DNA of 64,000 bases from Trichomonas vaginalis G3 (taxonomy: Eukaryota > Parabasalia > Trichomonadida > Trichomonadidae), in the NCBI RefSeq assembly GCF_026262505.1, contig NC_067204.1, positions 6,295,797 to 6,359,796 of the forward strand, given 5' to 3'. Below, piece by piece: positions 31,351 through 40,813 of the stretch. Made by a program: the position numbers and the translations under genes. Position 1 is the stretch's first letter. Every line of letters begins with the position of its first letter. The notes beneath the pieces are model-generated. The model was not told the DNA's origin. It saw only the letters and a list, made by a program, of their open reading frames with translations, and searched no databases.

Positions 31351-32871
31351 TTTCATGATTTACAATTGTCCTGTGTAGTGTCTTATTGATAATATTCTAG
31401 ATTTTAACTTATTTATTATATTTTTATTTTATGTTTAATATATTATGTTTTATTATGCTAAATTATGAACTATGATATTCTTTCAATCAAACAATAATAT
31501 ATTGTTAATCGTAATTATACCTTAAGAGGGAAAATGTTGTTGTAAACAGAAATTCATCAAAAGTGACACCTCAGAAAAGCTAAAATATTGAATTTTTGGA
31601 ACTTTTGATAGAGCACGTTTTTAAATATTAATTAAAGTAAATGTATATTTTGTAAAGATTCTTTTTAATAAAAAAATAAAATTTTGAAGAAGAACACAAA
31701 ATCTTCTGAAAAATAATATCACATAAACTCATATTATTTTCTAATATATAACTATTTTATATAAAAATCAAATTCAATGATCTTAAAAGCGAAGGATAAA
31801 CCTCAAAATTTACGAATATAATGAGTGGGAATATAATGCTTATCTATCATAAAACCATATGAAATATCAATTTTTGCTTTACGCCTAATTTTTGACGACA
31901 ATTAGCAAAAAATGTTAAATGTTAACATTCAGTCCATTTGAATATGAAAAATAAAATTGACTTTGATTAAATGTTTTTATTTATCATGTAATTCTTCTTG
32001 CGACCAAAGATTTGAATAAAAGTTCAAAAAATAAGATAGCTTAAAAAATAATATACGGTAGTGTTTACTAATAGATGAATAGTATATAAATTCTATTAAA
32101 ATGGATTTGATCCAAAAAATATATAAAATTTGATCATAAATAAAATCGTTTTAAATTACTTCTTCATTTAAATTATAACAATTATTTTTGGTTTTATATT
32201 TTTTTGGATCAAATCCATTTTAATAGAATTTATATACTATTCATCTATTAGTAAACACTACCGTATATTATTTTTTAAGCTATCTTATTTTTTGAACTTT
32301 TATTCAAATCTTTGGTCGCAAGAAGAATTGCATGATAAATAAAAACATTTAATCAAAGTCAATTTTATTTTTCATATTCAAATGGACTGAATGTTAACAT
32401 TTAACATTTTTTGCTAATTGTCGTCAAAAATTAGGCGTAAAGCAAAAATTAATATTTCATATGGTTTTATGATAGATAAGCATTATATTCCCACTCATTA
32501 TATTCGTAAATTTTGAGGTTTATCCTTCGCTTTTAAGATCATTGAATTTGATTTTTATATAAAATAGTTATATATTAGAAAATAATATGAGTTTATGTGA
32601 TATTATTTTTCAGAAGATTTCATTCTATATGCCTATGAAAAGTACTCTCAAAACTAACTTTTTCCTAATTATAATTAAATCTAGAATATTGTATTATGCT
32701 TAGTATTATTTCATTTTTCTCATTCAATTTAGAATTTACAAATGTCAAAAAATTGAGAGCTGTCACTTTTGATGAATTTCTGTTTATTACAATGTATTAT
32801 GAATTAAAATCAAATTTCTCAATTTCGGCTTTTATTCATTCAAAGTCATCGATGTGGTTTTCTTTATGATT
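31351..32871. other. Intergenic region occupied mainly by a long inverted repeat
   Basis: Between two convergent genes. No coding frame is seen. Most of the span is the 31543-32786 inverted repeat described separately; the remainder is AT-rich 3' flank. Confidence 0.6.
31543..32786. repeat. Long inverted repeat (fold-back element)
   Basis: The core arms are 31698-32125 and 32196-32620, about 424 bp each, with only two or so differences noticed on reading, around a spacer of about 70 bp. An outer 26-bp perfect inverted pair lies at 31543-31568 and 32761-32786; the sequence between the outer pair and the core arms (129 and 140 bp) does not match across the axis. Neither arm has an open frame. 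Candidates are a fold-back transposon/MITE, or a palindromic duplication that arose at a break. Such a perfect hairpin could also produce double-stranded RNA. Confidence 0.9.
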
Positions 32872-34029
32872 CTATTTTTCAGAAATGAATTTAATACCAA
32901 CTAGACTCAATTTATTCTTTGAATGGAATGAAATTTTGAAATATTTATCGCCCTCTGTGAAGGAAAGTGGAACTTTGAATGTTTCATTGGTCAAATCATA
33001 TTTATTTAAATAATTCTTTGTCTGGAAGATTTCAATATTGTAATAACCGCTTTCAAATTTTTTATTGAACTCAAGAACTAGTTGCTTATTTTTGGTGTTA
33101 TTATCTTTGACATTTAAAAATTCGCAAGTTTCAATTTGATTATTTTTGCTGACGTTATAGACTATGATTTCAAAAGGCGTTGGCTTTGGCTGCTGTTTTA
33201 AGATATGATAAGCTTTGGCTTGATCTGTTGCTGGATCTTTGCTTGAAGTAAAATTCATAGCTAAAAGTTTTTTGGATGCCCATTGAACCGCTGAAATTCC
33301 AGTTGTTGGGATTTTCATTATAGACAATCTGTGCTTGATTAGATCATAATTTTCGGAATATGTCCTAATCTTCATGGATCCAGATCCATCGCATTTGAAT
33401 TCTAATTTTGTTTTATTATTTTCAGGGCATTTAAAGAAGAAACCAGTGTCGAATTTTTCATTTGGTGGCGCCATCCATGTTTGATTCGAGAACTTAATCG
33501 CTTTGCCAATAAATGCTCTTTCATTTGCAAACACATAATCAGGTAAATCATAAGCATATGTATTGTTTTTGATTTTTGAATCTGGTTGCGATACAACTGC
33601 CTGTGATTTCAAGCTAGAGGTATGTTCTTCTCTGGCCTTCGCCAAATCTCTATTGACTTGTTCAACTGTTTTCAGATATTTTTGATATTCATTAGCAATA
33701 TATTGTGATTGATCAAGTTGAAATTCAATAAATGTATTATAAAGTTCATCATTAGTAATTTCATAAATAGGAATAAAGCAATCATCATATGAATTATCAC
33801 ATTGATATAAAATTTGAAGCAATGATTTAAATTCATTGGGAGTAATACTATTTTTTGAAAGCTTAAATTCGATTGACTGCCGAAGAATATTTGGATCACA
33901 TGTTTTATTTTTTAAAAAAGAATTAAAGGCAAAAGTAAGGGCCTGTTCGGAAGTAGCATTCGGGGTTGGAGCATTATACTGGTTTTTATTTGAACTATGA
34001 GTATGTTGTGAGAATATTTGGGAAGTCAT
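32872..34029 (-). CDS. Unknown protein, 385 residues
   Basis: An intact frame from the ATG at 34027-34029 with coding character (Lys/Asn/Asp-rich, regular secondary structure). The N-terminus is Ser/Asn/His-rich and probably disordered. Residues 30-130 look helical (SIEFKLSKNSITPNEFKSLL). The C-terminal half is beta-rich with Gly- and aromatic-containing strands (GFFFKCPENNKTKLEFKCDG, SGYYNIEIFQTKNYL), suggesting a beta-sandwich such as a C2- or galactose-binding-like fold; that is a guess from strand pattern only. No signal peptide or membrane helix. I do not recognise a family. It is convergent with the Rab gene across the long inverted repeat. Confidence 0.6.
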   Translation of the reverse strand: MTSQIFSQHTHSSNKNQYNAPTPNATSEQALTFAFNSFLKNKTCDPNILRQSIEFKLSKNSITPNEFKSLLQILYQCDNSYDDCFIPIYEITNDELYNTFIEFQLDQSQYIANEYQKYLKTVEQVNRDLAKAREEHTSSLKSQAVVSQPDSKIKNNTYAYDLPDYVFANERAFIGKAIKFSNQTWMAPPNEKFDTGFFFKCPENNKTKLEFKCDGSGSMKIRTYSENYDLIKHRLSIMKIPTTGISAVQWASKKLLAMNFTSSKDPATDQAKAYHILKQQPKPTPFEIIVYNVSKNNQIETCEFLNVKDNNTKNKQLVLEFNKKFESGYYNIEIFQTKNYLNKYDLTNETFKVPLSFTEGDKYFKISFHSKNKLSLVGIKFISEK

Positions 34030-34103
34030 ACAAAAAAATGAAATTGATGGTGGAAAAAATAAAATAAACTTTAAAAAAATTCCATAATATTCAAAATATG
34101 TTT

Positions 34104-34206
34104 CACACTTTTTCTGAGAAATTTCAAGCCGATAAAAAGTGTGAATACATATTTTAATAGGTTCGGATACTTTTTTCGGGCTTATTTTATAAGCCCGTAA
34201 AAAGTG
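34104..34206. repeat. Two adjacent hairpins sharing ACTTTTT stems
   Basis: Hairpin 1 (34104-34143) pairs CACACTTTTT with AAAAAGTGTG around a 20-base loop. Hairpin 2 (34168-34206) pairs ACTTTTTTCGGGCTTA-type sequence with TAAGCCCGTAAAAAGTG around a short AT loop. They lie 75-180 bp upstream of the 385-residue gene and 150-250 bp before the tRNA gene. They could be a small fold-back element or a regulatory/terminator structure. Confidence 0.6.
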
Positions 34207-34352
34207 TCAAACTTATTAGTATATGTAAAAAGTACTGAAATAGGAATAAACATAATCGAAATATTTCCAATTATTAAACTTTTTGTGTCACAAAAGCATG
34301 CATGAATAAATTAAAGATTTTACTTATATAAAAAATTATAACAAAATGTATT

Positions 34353-34425
34353 GCCTGCGTAGCATAGTGGTTATTGCGTGCGCCTTGTAAGCGCAAGGTC
34401 GCCGGTTCAACTCCGGTCGTAGGCA
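34353..34425 (+). tRNA. tRNA-Thr (anticodon UGU)
   Basis: A 73-nt cloverleaf. The acceptor stem GCCTGCG pairs with CGTAGGC (one G-U), followed by discriminator A. The anticodon stem TGCGC/GCGCA encloses the seven-base loop CTTGTAA, giving anticodon TGT (threonine, ACA codons). The T arm has stem GCCGG/CCGGT-like pairing around TTCAACT. The internal A box (TAGCATAGTGG) and B box (GGTTCAACTCC) are present. No intron. CCA is not encoded, as usual for eukaryotic nuclear tRNA genes. A T-run shortly downstream (atatttttg) suits Pol III termination. Confidence 0.95.
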
Positions 34426-34619
34426 GAATATTTTTGTCCAATTTTTATCTCCATGCCTATTAAGAATTTTTTAATGTAGGGTTTCATATCATTGGGGAAC
34501 TACATCAAGGTGGCATATAAGTATTTTGGATAAAACTCTGATTCAGATATGTAAAATTTGTTGAAAAAATAATTATGATGTTGATTTTTGTTTGTTTACA
34601 ATTAAATCGTATTTCATGT

Positions 34620-35039
34620 TTATTCTTGTGTTTGGGAAGCATCCTTGCCCTTCTTCGGGTTACCAAGGAGGACCTTATGAATATGTGGAACAACACCTGC
34701 AGATGCAATTGTAATGTTGGAGAGTAATTGGTTCAATTCTTCATCATTACGAACGGCAAGCATGATGTGGCGTGGTGAAATACGTGTCTTCTTGTTATCA
34801 CGAGCAGCGTTACCAGCAAGTTCGAGAACTTCGACAGTAAGATACTCAAGAACGGCGGCCATGAAGACTGGAGCACCAGCACCGACACGTTCACCATAAC
34901 GGCCTTCACGAAGGAATCTGTGAAGACGGCCGACTGGGAACTGAAGGCCGGCACGGGAAGAACGTGTCTTTGGATGCTGGCGCTCGCCATCGACGGCTGT
35001 CTTTGTTGCTGTCTTCTTAACACCTTTCTTAGCTGGCAT
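34620..35039 (-). CDS. H2A: Histone H2A
   Basis: 139 residues with the canonical histone fold: [21 protein letters not shown], then [32 protein letters not shown] and [14 protein letters not shown]. It ends with a short acidic/polar tail (KDASQTQE) containing an SQTQE motif, which recalls the C-terminal SQ(E/D) of H2A.X-type histones that is phosphorylated after DNA damage. The N-terminus is extended and basic. The ATG is preceded at 35047-35053 by a TCATTA initiator-type motif typical of trichomonad mRNAs. High G+C at third positions suggests strong expression. Upstream E2F-like sites suggest S-phase control. Confidence 0.97.
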   Translation of the reverse strand: MPAKKGVKKTATKTAVDGERQHPKTRSSRAGLQFPVGRLHRFLREGRYGERVGAGAPVFMAAVLEYLTVEVLELAGNAARDNKKTRISPRHIMLAVRNDEELNQLLSNITIASAGVVPHIHKVLLGNPKKGKDASQTQE

Positions 35040-35046
35040 TATGAAC

Positions 35047-35053
35047 TAATGAA
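35047..35053 (-). promoter_or_regulatory. Initiator (Inr) of histone H2A
   Basis: On the minus strand the sequence reads TTCATTA, followed within 10 bases by the H2A ATG. The trichomonad core promoter is an initiator of the form TCA-pyrimidine-T/A at the transcription start, 5-20 bases before the start codon; position and sequence both fit. Confidence 0.7.
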
Positions 35054-35061
35054 GTTAAAAC

Positions 35062-35075
35062 TTTTCCCGCCAAAA
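35062..35075 (-). promoter_or_regulatory. E2F-like site TTTTGGCGGGAAAA
   Basis: The reverse strand reads TTTTGGCGGGAAAA, which contains the eukaryotic E2F/DP consensus TTTSSCGC/TTTGGCGGGAA. It lies just upstream of the H2A initiator. A second copy at 35166-35177 (ATTTTGGCGGGA, plus strand) and a weaker third (TTTTCGCGGGTAAAA, 35144-35158) follow within 115 bp. In otherwise AT-rich DNA this clustering is striking. The link to E2F is an inference. Confidence 0.55.
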
Positions 35076-35165
35076 TTGAATATCATTTGTAAAATGAATT
35101 CAAAATATATTCACAATTTTATGTGGTTCAAATTGGTATAAGATTTTCGCGGGTAAAATACTTCG

Positions 35166-35177
35166 ATTTTGGCGGGA
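35166..35177 (+). promoter_or_regulatory. Second E2F-like site upstream of H2A
   Basis: ATTTTGGCGGGA, in opposite orientation to the first site and about 130 bp upstream of the H2A ATG; see the first site for the reasoning. Confidence 0.5.
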
Positions 35178-35443
35178 TGCTTTCATGTGAATATTGTAGA
35201 ATCAATTGAATCATGTGCAAACATTTTTCCTCATATCCTTTGGCCAAAGAATGTACAATCATCTAAAGAATATTATAAAAATGAGTGATACATTAACTAT
35301 TATTTTGTTTAATTGTACAACATTCTATAGATGTTAATCATATAGACATAGTATTGAGAGAAAATATGAAATGATTGCATCACATTTACAAGAAACATGT
35401 TAAATTAATACATAAATATTTTAATACATTAAAAAATAAAGAG

Positions 35444-36703
35444 TTAATGTCCTTTTGAAGTTAACTCAATACTTTTTTCTCTTGATACAAGTTCAATTGC
35501 TCCAGTTGGGCAAACGGATTCGCATAATCCGCATCCATTGCATTTATATGGGTCAACTTTATAAATCCAACGAGAAGGAACAATAGTTATTGCATCATTC
35601 GGGCATTGTGTGCATTTTCCGCACATAATGCAAGCCGAAGGATTCGTTAGATGATTAATTAGAGGATCTTCACAAGAATCTTCGATATCAAAAGAAGAAT
35701 TATTTTCGCACCACTCTTTAATTGTCTTGTATCCATCTCTCCACATTGCAAATGACGTCTGTGCGTTGAGATGCTCAATTCCTTGTCCAGTTCTCTTGAT
35801 TTCGCTTGGATCAATAACACAAAAAGTGAATCCTTTGGCGAAATTCTTGAGAGCTTCTTTTTTGTTCTTTGCGCCATAACAGATTGATTTGGAGTATCCC
35901 ATACCATTTAAGACAAGTAAAGAATTCTTTCCGAGTTTCTTAGCTTTATCAAAATCTTCTGATTCTTCACAATAAATTTCAACAAAATCTACAATGGGAC
36001 TTATTTGATTGAAATCTTTTTCTAAAGTTTCAGAATCTCCTCTTAATTGTGCAGCAATAATTGAGTTTTGGAACTCCTTCTTGAGAGTATTGATAATTTG
36101 AATTGCATCATTCATTTTCAAGTGCGCCTTGAAAGAAACGGGTTTTCCTTTCTTGTAAGTCCTGTTTCTGTTCTTTTCGTTGCCAATTCCGATGATGATA
36201 CCTCCCCAACCTTGGCTCAGGTATTTCTTGCATGCATATAAGTTCTCTGTGAAAGGAGAAGCACCTGCAATAAATGGAGATGAAACAACTTTTTTGCCTT
36301 CAAATGAAACAGAAATATTGGCTGGTCTGTGGTTGTATTCGAATGAATTAACATTCGAAACCAAATCATTTTCTGCAATTGGAATTTCTTCACCCACCAA
36401 GAAAGCATGGCAACGCATTGCAGCGTTCTTTCCTGATGCTGATGCTTGAACAGCTGTTGTATTTTTACCTCTGGCTTGTCCGCAAACGAAAATTTTGTTG
36501 GATTCTGTTCCTTCTTTGATTGTTGAGCGTTGTCCAAGGGCTCCAACAACAATATCGACATCTTTCCAGACTAGGTCTGCGTTAGGAATGGCTTGAAGAG
36601 ATGCATCAAGCTGAGAACAATCAATCACAATTTTTCCATTTTGATCTTTTTCTAATTTTTCAATAGAAACTCTTGGAACGACTGAAACTCCAAGGCATGT
36701 CAT
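35444..36703 (-). CDS. DPYD-like Fe-S flavoprotein, C-terminal part
   Basis: The second part of the protein whose first part is 36734-37600: same strand, same frame, with one TAA (36734-36736) between them. It has the end of the NAD(P)H/FAD module (VVGALGQRS, VCGQARG), a dihydroorotate dehydrogenase-like TIM barrel (VVSSPFIAGASPFTENLY, GWGGIIIG), and two C-terminal 4Fe-4S ferredoxin motifs (CIMCGKCTQC, CNGCGLCESVC). This is the order found in dihydropyrimidine dehydrogenase, which reduces uracil and thymine. The segment matching the catalytic NLSCPHGM-type cysteine loop reads VEIYCEESEDFD, so the substrate may differ. The start MTCLGVSVV is only the first ATG after the stop. Confidence 0.8.
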   Translation of the reverse strand: MTCLGVSVVPRVSIEKLEKDQNGKIVIDCSQLDASLQAIPNADLVWKDVDIVVGALGQRSTIKEGTESNKIFVCGQARGKNTTAVQASASGKNAAMRCHAFLVGEEIPIAENDLVSNVNSFEYNHRPANISVSFEGKKVVSSPFIAGASPFTENLYACKKYLSQGWGGIIIGIGNEKNRNRTYKKGKPVSFKAHLKMNDAIQIINTLKKEFQNSIIAAQLRGDSETLEKDFNQISPIVDFVEIYCEESEDFDKAKKLGKNSLLVLNGMGYSKSICYGAKNKKEALKNFAKGFTFCVIDPSEIKRTGQGIEHLNAQTSFAMWRDGYKTIKEWCENNSSFDIEDSCEDPLINHLTNPSACIMCGKCTQCPNDAITIVPSRWIYKVDPYKCNGCGLCESVCPTGAIELVSREKSIELTSKGH

Positions 36704-36733
36704 TGCACCGCGCTCTTCTGGTGATAATGGAGC

Positions 36734-37600
36734 TTAATCGACTGTACGACGATAAAAGATTGTAACATATTTAGCACCGTACTTTGAAGCTACGTTTGCA
36801 ACATCTACAGCAACGCCACCACATCCATTTATGACAACAACTTTATCTTTGAATGTATCTGTTGGAAGATGGAAAAATTCATTTGGTGTAATTGCTAATT
36901 CTTTGCCTGGACAGTTCATTCTTGTAATATTTTGAGATCTGATAGCGTATATAACTGCATCATAATCATTTTCCATAGATTTTTCGAAGGTTGTATTTAA
37001 TTTGATTTCTGTATCACCAACAATCTTCAATAACTCGAGATCCATTTGAATTACATCACCTGGGAATCTATATTTTGGAATTAATTGTATATCTCCACCA
37101 ACTTCAGAATTTTTCTCGAAAATTGTAACTTTGTGGCCGCGTGATGCTAAACATGTAGCTGCAGAAAGTCCTGAAGGTCCACCACCAACAATTGCAATTT
37201 TTTTGCCTGTAGGATCGTTTTTCTTGATCAATTCTCTGAAGCGGCCTTCCTTGCATGCGCGTCTAATAATTTCTGCTTGTAGTGCTGGAATGTTAATGGA
37301 TGCATCAAGTTTAGAGCGTGAGCAACGAGACATACAATGTGTAACTGGACAAACAACACCACAAACAGATCCAAGTGGCTGTTTCGAGTAGATACAAAGT
37401 GCAGCGTAGTCCATATCGGATGGTTCACCTCCCATGGCAGCATTAATAAACTCTGATGGGTCAACTTTGCATGGGCATTCTTGGTTACATGGTTTTTCAG
37501 AGCATTGAAGGCATTTATCTAACTCAGATCTGAAATGTGGAGGATTCAAATATCTATAGCCCTTTTTGGCATCGATTTTAGAAGGAATTGGAACAAACAT
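36734..37600 (-). CDS. DPYD/GltD-like Fe-S flavoprotein, N-terminal part
   Basis: 288 residues from the ATG at 37598-37600. It starts with a cysteine-rich alpha-helical Fe-S domain (CLQCSEKPCNQECPC at 30-44, CGVVCPVTHCMSRC at 80-93) and a dinucleotide-binding motif IAIVGGGPSGLSAA (135-148) followed by GHKVTIFEK. This is typical of the electron-input half of dihydropyrimidine dehydrogenase and of the glutamate synthase small subunit. A second NAD(P)-binding motif, VVVINGCGGVAVDVA, is near the end. The reading stops at TAA after YRRTVD, exactly where related proteins continue (the frame goes on with APLSPEERGAM). Redox partner and substrate are unknown. Confidence 0.8.
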   Translation of the reverse strand: MFVPIPSKIDAKKGYRYLNPPHFRSELDKCLQCSEKPCNQECPCKVDPSEFINAAMGGEPSDMDYAALCIYSKQPLGSVCGVVCPVTHCMSRCSRSKLDASINIPALQAEIIRRACKEGRFRELIKKNDPTGKKIAIVGGGPSGLSAATCLASRGHKVTIFEKNSEVGGDIQLIPKYRFPGDVIQMDLELLKIVGDTEIKLNTTFEKSMENDYDAVIYAIRSQNITRMNCPGKELAITPNEFFHLPTDTFKDKVVVINGCGGVAVDVANVASKYGAKYVTIFYRRTVD

Positions 37601-38220
37601 TATTAATTTCTGTCAAAGATTTTATAATTTTTATTATAAATTTATGTGAGTTATCTGCTCTTTTCGGTATCGATGATATCAAAACATAGTGTACGTTACA
37701 TAATTAAGTTTTCTGAGATTATTGAATTATTATCGTAATTTTTCAATACAATTTTGAAGCGATACAATTAATGATGTGATTTAGGATCTTGTGGTTAGAG
37801 CATAGAAAAAGATCTATACTATAGCAGGATGTATTTTAAATTGTTCTTTAAAATGACCCACTTTACTCGAAAATGCAAATTTAAACCCTTATTCCTATTT
37901 TCAAGGCGCATTCAAAGACAAATAAAGTAATAGTGGGTTATAATATATGTGAATAGTAATATATCATTGGAAATTCAATGAATATTTTGAATTTCCTTTG
38001 TTCATCTCTAAATGGCATAAAATAGTTAGTAATTGCATCACTTACGCTATCAAAATGCGTAAATACGATTTCCAGTATTCAAAACTAATTTGAAATGAAA
38101 TTCAAAATAAAATATGATTATTTATAAATTACAACCGACATAGAGTAGATTAGTGTAAATTAAAAAATCTAATTAGTAATAAGTATAACAAACATTTTAG
38201 AAAATCGCCAAATTAATATT
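37601..38220. other. Intergenic region
   Basis: 620 bp of AT-rich DNA between two minus-strand genes: the promoter side of the DPYD-like gene and the 3' flank of the coiled-coil gene. No gene, RNA or repeat is recognised. Confidence 0.5.
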
Positions 38221-39309
38221 TCATTTTTCTTTTTCTTCATCATCAGAATAATAATATTCGTATTCCACGATTTCCTCTTCTTCAGGATGGTTCTTGACTT
38301 GTTTTGGAGGAGGTGGAGTTGGTTGATGATTTGTCCTTGGTTCTTCGTATTCTGCAGTAACTCCGTACAAGAAAATCTTCTTTACCTTCTTCTGCTTTTG
38401 TTTTCTCTTTGCTTCATTAACTGCTTCTTGTAAATCTTTGATTCTTTGATCATACATTTTTCTCTTTTTGCCAAGCTCAACCTTCTTTGTTGATAAGTTG
38501 TATTTAATAGTTGATAGCTTTTTCTTAAGTTGCTCGGCTTTGTTTGCAAGAGTAATGTATTGTGGCTGTTCATCAAGCATATCATCATTTTTCTTGATAT
38601 ATTCGTCTTCTATATCTAAAAGGCGATTGTATTCATCTCTCAGTTCTGCAATTTTATCTTGTTGTTCAATGATCCTTGATGTTTCTTCAGATGATGTAAT
38701 TTGATCAAGTTGAGAAACAACATTATTGAGTTTGTACGTTGAATCGTTAAGAGATTTGCGAAGGTCTTCAATTTCATCTTGATATTCTTGAATTTGGTCT
38801 TCAAGACGAAGTTTATTTGCTTCACAATAAATTCTTCGAAGCTGAGCAATTTGAGAGCATGCTTCTTCGTATTCAATTTGGCTTTGTTTAACCATTTGAG
38901 CAAAATCTATATGCTTATTTTCATTAAAACGTGGAGATTCAAGTGAATAATCTCCTGCATTGCTGCGAGGAGATCTTGGTGAGTTGTTTTGTTGAGTTGG
39001 AGAACCTACAGGTGAAGGGGGTTCTTCTGCAAGTTTGAGTTTTTCATATTGTTGTTTTAACGGTAATAATTCTTTCTGAATATTTGAGATTTCAAGCTTT
39101 AACGCTCTCCTCTGTTGATCTAAGTACTCTGGTGTAAGAAATTCTAACGCTTCAGGAGTTTTTGGCTCATTTGACATCTGATTTTTTATGAACATTCTGC
39201 GAACCATTGGATCAAGTGCCTTTTTACGTGGTGAACGAGCCGATGATTCTAAAGAAGGTGGGAAAAGTCGAGGATTTGCAATTGATTTGATCCTTTGCTG
39301 TGTTGACAT
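38221..39309 (-). CDS. Coiled-coil protein, 362 residues
   Basis: An intact frame from the ATG at 39307-39309. Residues 1-60 are basic and disordered with SPR motifs (SARSPRKKALDP; SPRSPRSN at about 113), which are possible kinase sites. Long heptad-rich coiled coils cover about 65-90 and 140-300 (EYLDQQRRALKLEISNIQKE; AELRDEYNRLLDIEDEYIKK). The tail is Pro- then Glu/Tyr-rich (PTPPPPKQ, EEEEIVEYEYYYSDDEEKEK). Such proteins are often cytoskeletal or basal-body components, but no family motif is recognised and no function is claimed. Confidence 0.7.
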   Translation of the reverse strand: MSTQQRIKSIANPRLFPPSLESSARSPRKKALDPMVRRMFIKNQMSNEPKTPEALEFLTPEYLDQQRRALKLEISNIQKELLPLKQQYEKLKLAEEPPSPVGSPTQQNNSPRSPRSNAGDYSLESPRFNENKHIDFAQMVKQSQIEYEEACSQIAQLRRIYCEANKLRLEDQIQEYQDEIEDLRKSLNDSTYKLNNVVSQLDQITSSEETSRIIEQQDKIAELRDEYNRLLDIEDEYIKKNDDMLDEQPQYITLANKAEQLKKKLSTIKYNLSTKKVELGKKRKMYDQRIKDLQEAVNEAKRKQKQKKVKKIFLYGVTAEYEEPRTNHQPTPPPPKQVKNHPEEEEIVEYEYYYSDDEEKEK

Positions 39310-39875
39310 CTGTTTCTTTGAATATCAACGGATTTTACCTCCACAAGATTTTACATATTCTTTTGCAATGTTAATAATTGAGTCACTGTGTAGTTCTAAA
39401 AAATCTTATTTTTTAAGATGCATTCCTTTATTTTCCAATTTTTATTTCAAAAATTATGCATTTTTAAGTTATTTGCATCCAAAAATGATATTTTTGGATC
39501 TGCTCATTCATTTGTTGTTATAACAATGGAAATTACAAATTGATTTTAGATTCTTGAAGAATGAGATCTTAGATTAAGACAACATTCTGCTTCACTGATG
39601 TTCTTTAATATCTCAATTCAAAACAACTAATTCTATGAAATCATGAAAATGATTAAGCGTTGCGTGAATTTCTGCCATCATGATATCATAATTATGATCA
39701 AGTACATTTACTTAAGAAATTCCGAATACATTTTATGAGGAAAAGTGAAAAGTGAAGAATATACGAGAAGATTAGAATCAATAGTTTGAATTATCAATGT
39801 TCAAGTAAATCATAAGCTTAAATTTCAGGGTGGGATAGTTTAGAAAGTTTCCAAAAAGCCTAATCTCAGAAATGA
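39310..39875. other. Left flank of Maverick 1
   Basis: Intergenic DNA between the coiled-coil gene and the element. On the minus strand about 39322-39405 is a short coding-like stretch (DSIINIAKEYVKSCGGKIR then stop) that might be the end of a lost gene; it has no start. Nothing else is recognised. Confidence 0.4.
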
Positions 39876-39881
39876 ACATCA
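39876..39881. other. Target site duplication, left copy (acatca)
   Basis: acatca immediately precedes the left terminal repeat, and the same six bases follow the right terminal repeat. Mavericks typically make 5-6 bp duplications on integrase-mediated insertion. Confidence 0.85.
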
Positions 39882-39950
39882 AGTAGTATATGATGCGGGT
39901 TTTGTGACTTTTTTTGTAATCGTAAGAATTCATACATTTTTGAATGATTT
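39882..39950 (+). repeat. Left terminal inverted repeat of Maverick 1
   Basis: AGTAGTATATGATGCGGG continues through TTTTGTGACTTTTTTTGTAA and matches the reverse complement of 57049-57117. Similarity fades after about 70 bp. A longer hairpin (40057-40082, GACGAAGTG/CACTTCGTC) lies inward of it. Confidence 0.9.
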
Positions 39951-40296
39951 TTGAACATACTTCCGAATAGCAGATTTTAAAAATTTATGAATAATTTATA
40001 AAAAGTTTTTATTCCTACAATTCCTATATTACCATTAATAAAAAGAATATATTTTTGACGAAGTGAAGATTCGCACTTCGTCACAAAACTCCGAAAAAAT
40101 AAAGTTAGATTTTTTTATTTAATATAAAATGTATGGAAAAAGAATAATATCTGATTTTGAACATTATTTGATTGATTTACTAATTGATCCACAAAGCTGT
40201 TGTAAAATTAATTTTGAATTCAATGAGTTATATCAAAAATAAAATTCTTGAATAGAGTAAAAAAATTTAAATAATTTATTTAAATATTTTCTTCTG

Positions 40297-40320
40297 ACAT
40301 TTTTGAATAATTTATTTTTT
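40297..40320 (+). promoter_or_regulatory. Subterminal inverted repeat and promoter-like box (left)
   Basis: acatttttgaataattta followed by a T-run here is repeated in inverse orientation at 56835-56864. In both places it ends 15-20 bases before the ATG of the outermost gene of that side (40335 and 56828). The symmetric location suggests a shared promoter or a terminal replication signal. Confidence 0.5.
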
Positions 40321-40334
40321 TAATTCGTAAGAAA

Positions 40335-40813
40335 ATGAGTGGATCAAGATTCGTAACCGTCAATCAATTAATGGATGCTCTTTCACCAATTCTTGAAAAT
40401 GTTAAACAAGTAGATGTTTATTTCGATGATTATGTAGAAAGTTTATATTATAAAGGTAAACATAATATTAAACCCATTGCTTTTGCATTTGATAATAAAT
40501 TAATTGAAAATGCAAAATTTGGGAATTAATTCCAGATATTGAATATATAACGAATATAACTAATAAATGGTTCAAACGAATTCCAACCACAAAAGTTCTT
40601 TGTAAATTAATGATCAAAACCGAGGCCAAAGAATTTCATGAATTTACATATCATCCAAATAAAGTTTCAGAACTAGAAAATGAAAAACTTCAGAAAAAAT
40701 TAAACGATAGACTTTCAAATGATCGTATTGAAAAAATAAATAAACTAGCAGAAGTTGCATTTAATAATGAAATATTTGATGAATATAACCTTGAACTCAG
40801 TGATGGGCTTTAG
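40335..40813 (+). pseudogene. Maverick gene of unknown function, one frameshift
   Basis: The frame from the ATG at 40335 (MSGSRFVTVNQLMDALSPIL) breaks at 40527, and a matching coding frame resumes in the next frame (ELIPDIEYITNITNKWFKRI and on) to a TAG at 40811-40813. Together they would make about 159 residues: a helical N-terminus and a Lys/Glu-rich coiled-coil C-terminus (SELENEKLQKKLNDRLSNDR). The break is at a GGG run and looks like loss of one G. The TAG lies inside a perfect hairpin (GGGCTTTAGCCC). The family is not recognised. Confidence 0.6.

Larger units (their letters stand above)
35040..35443. other. H2A upstream region and DPYD-like 3' flank
   Basis: The first 140 bp hold the H2A initiator and E2F-like sites listed separately. 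The rest (to 35443) is AT-rich 3' flank of the DPYD-like gene with nothing else recognised. There is no divergent H2B gene here, although trichomonad H2A genes are often paired. Confidence 0.5.
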
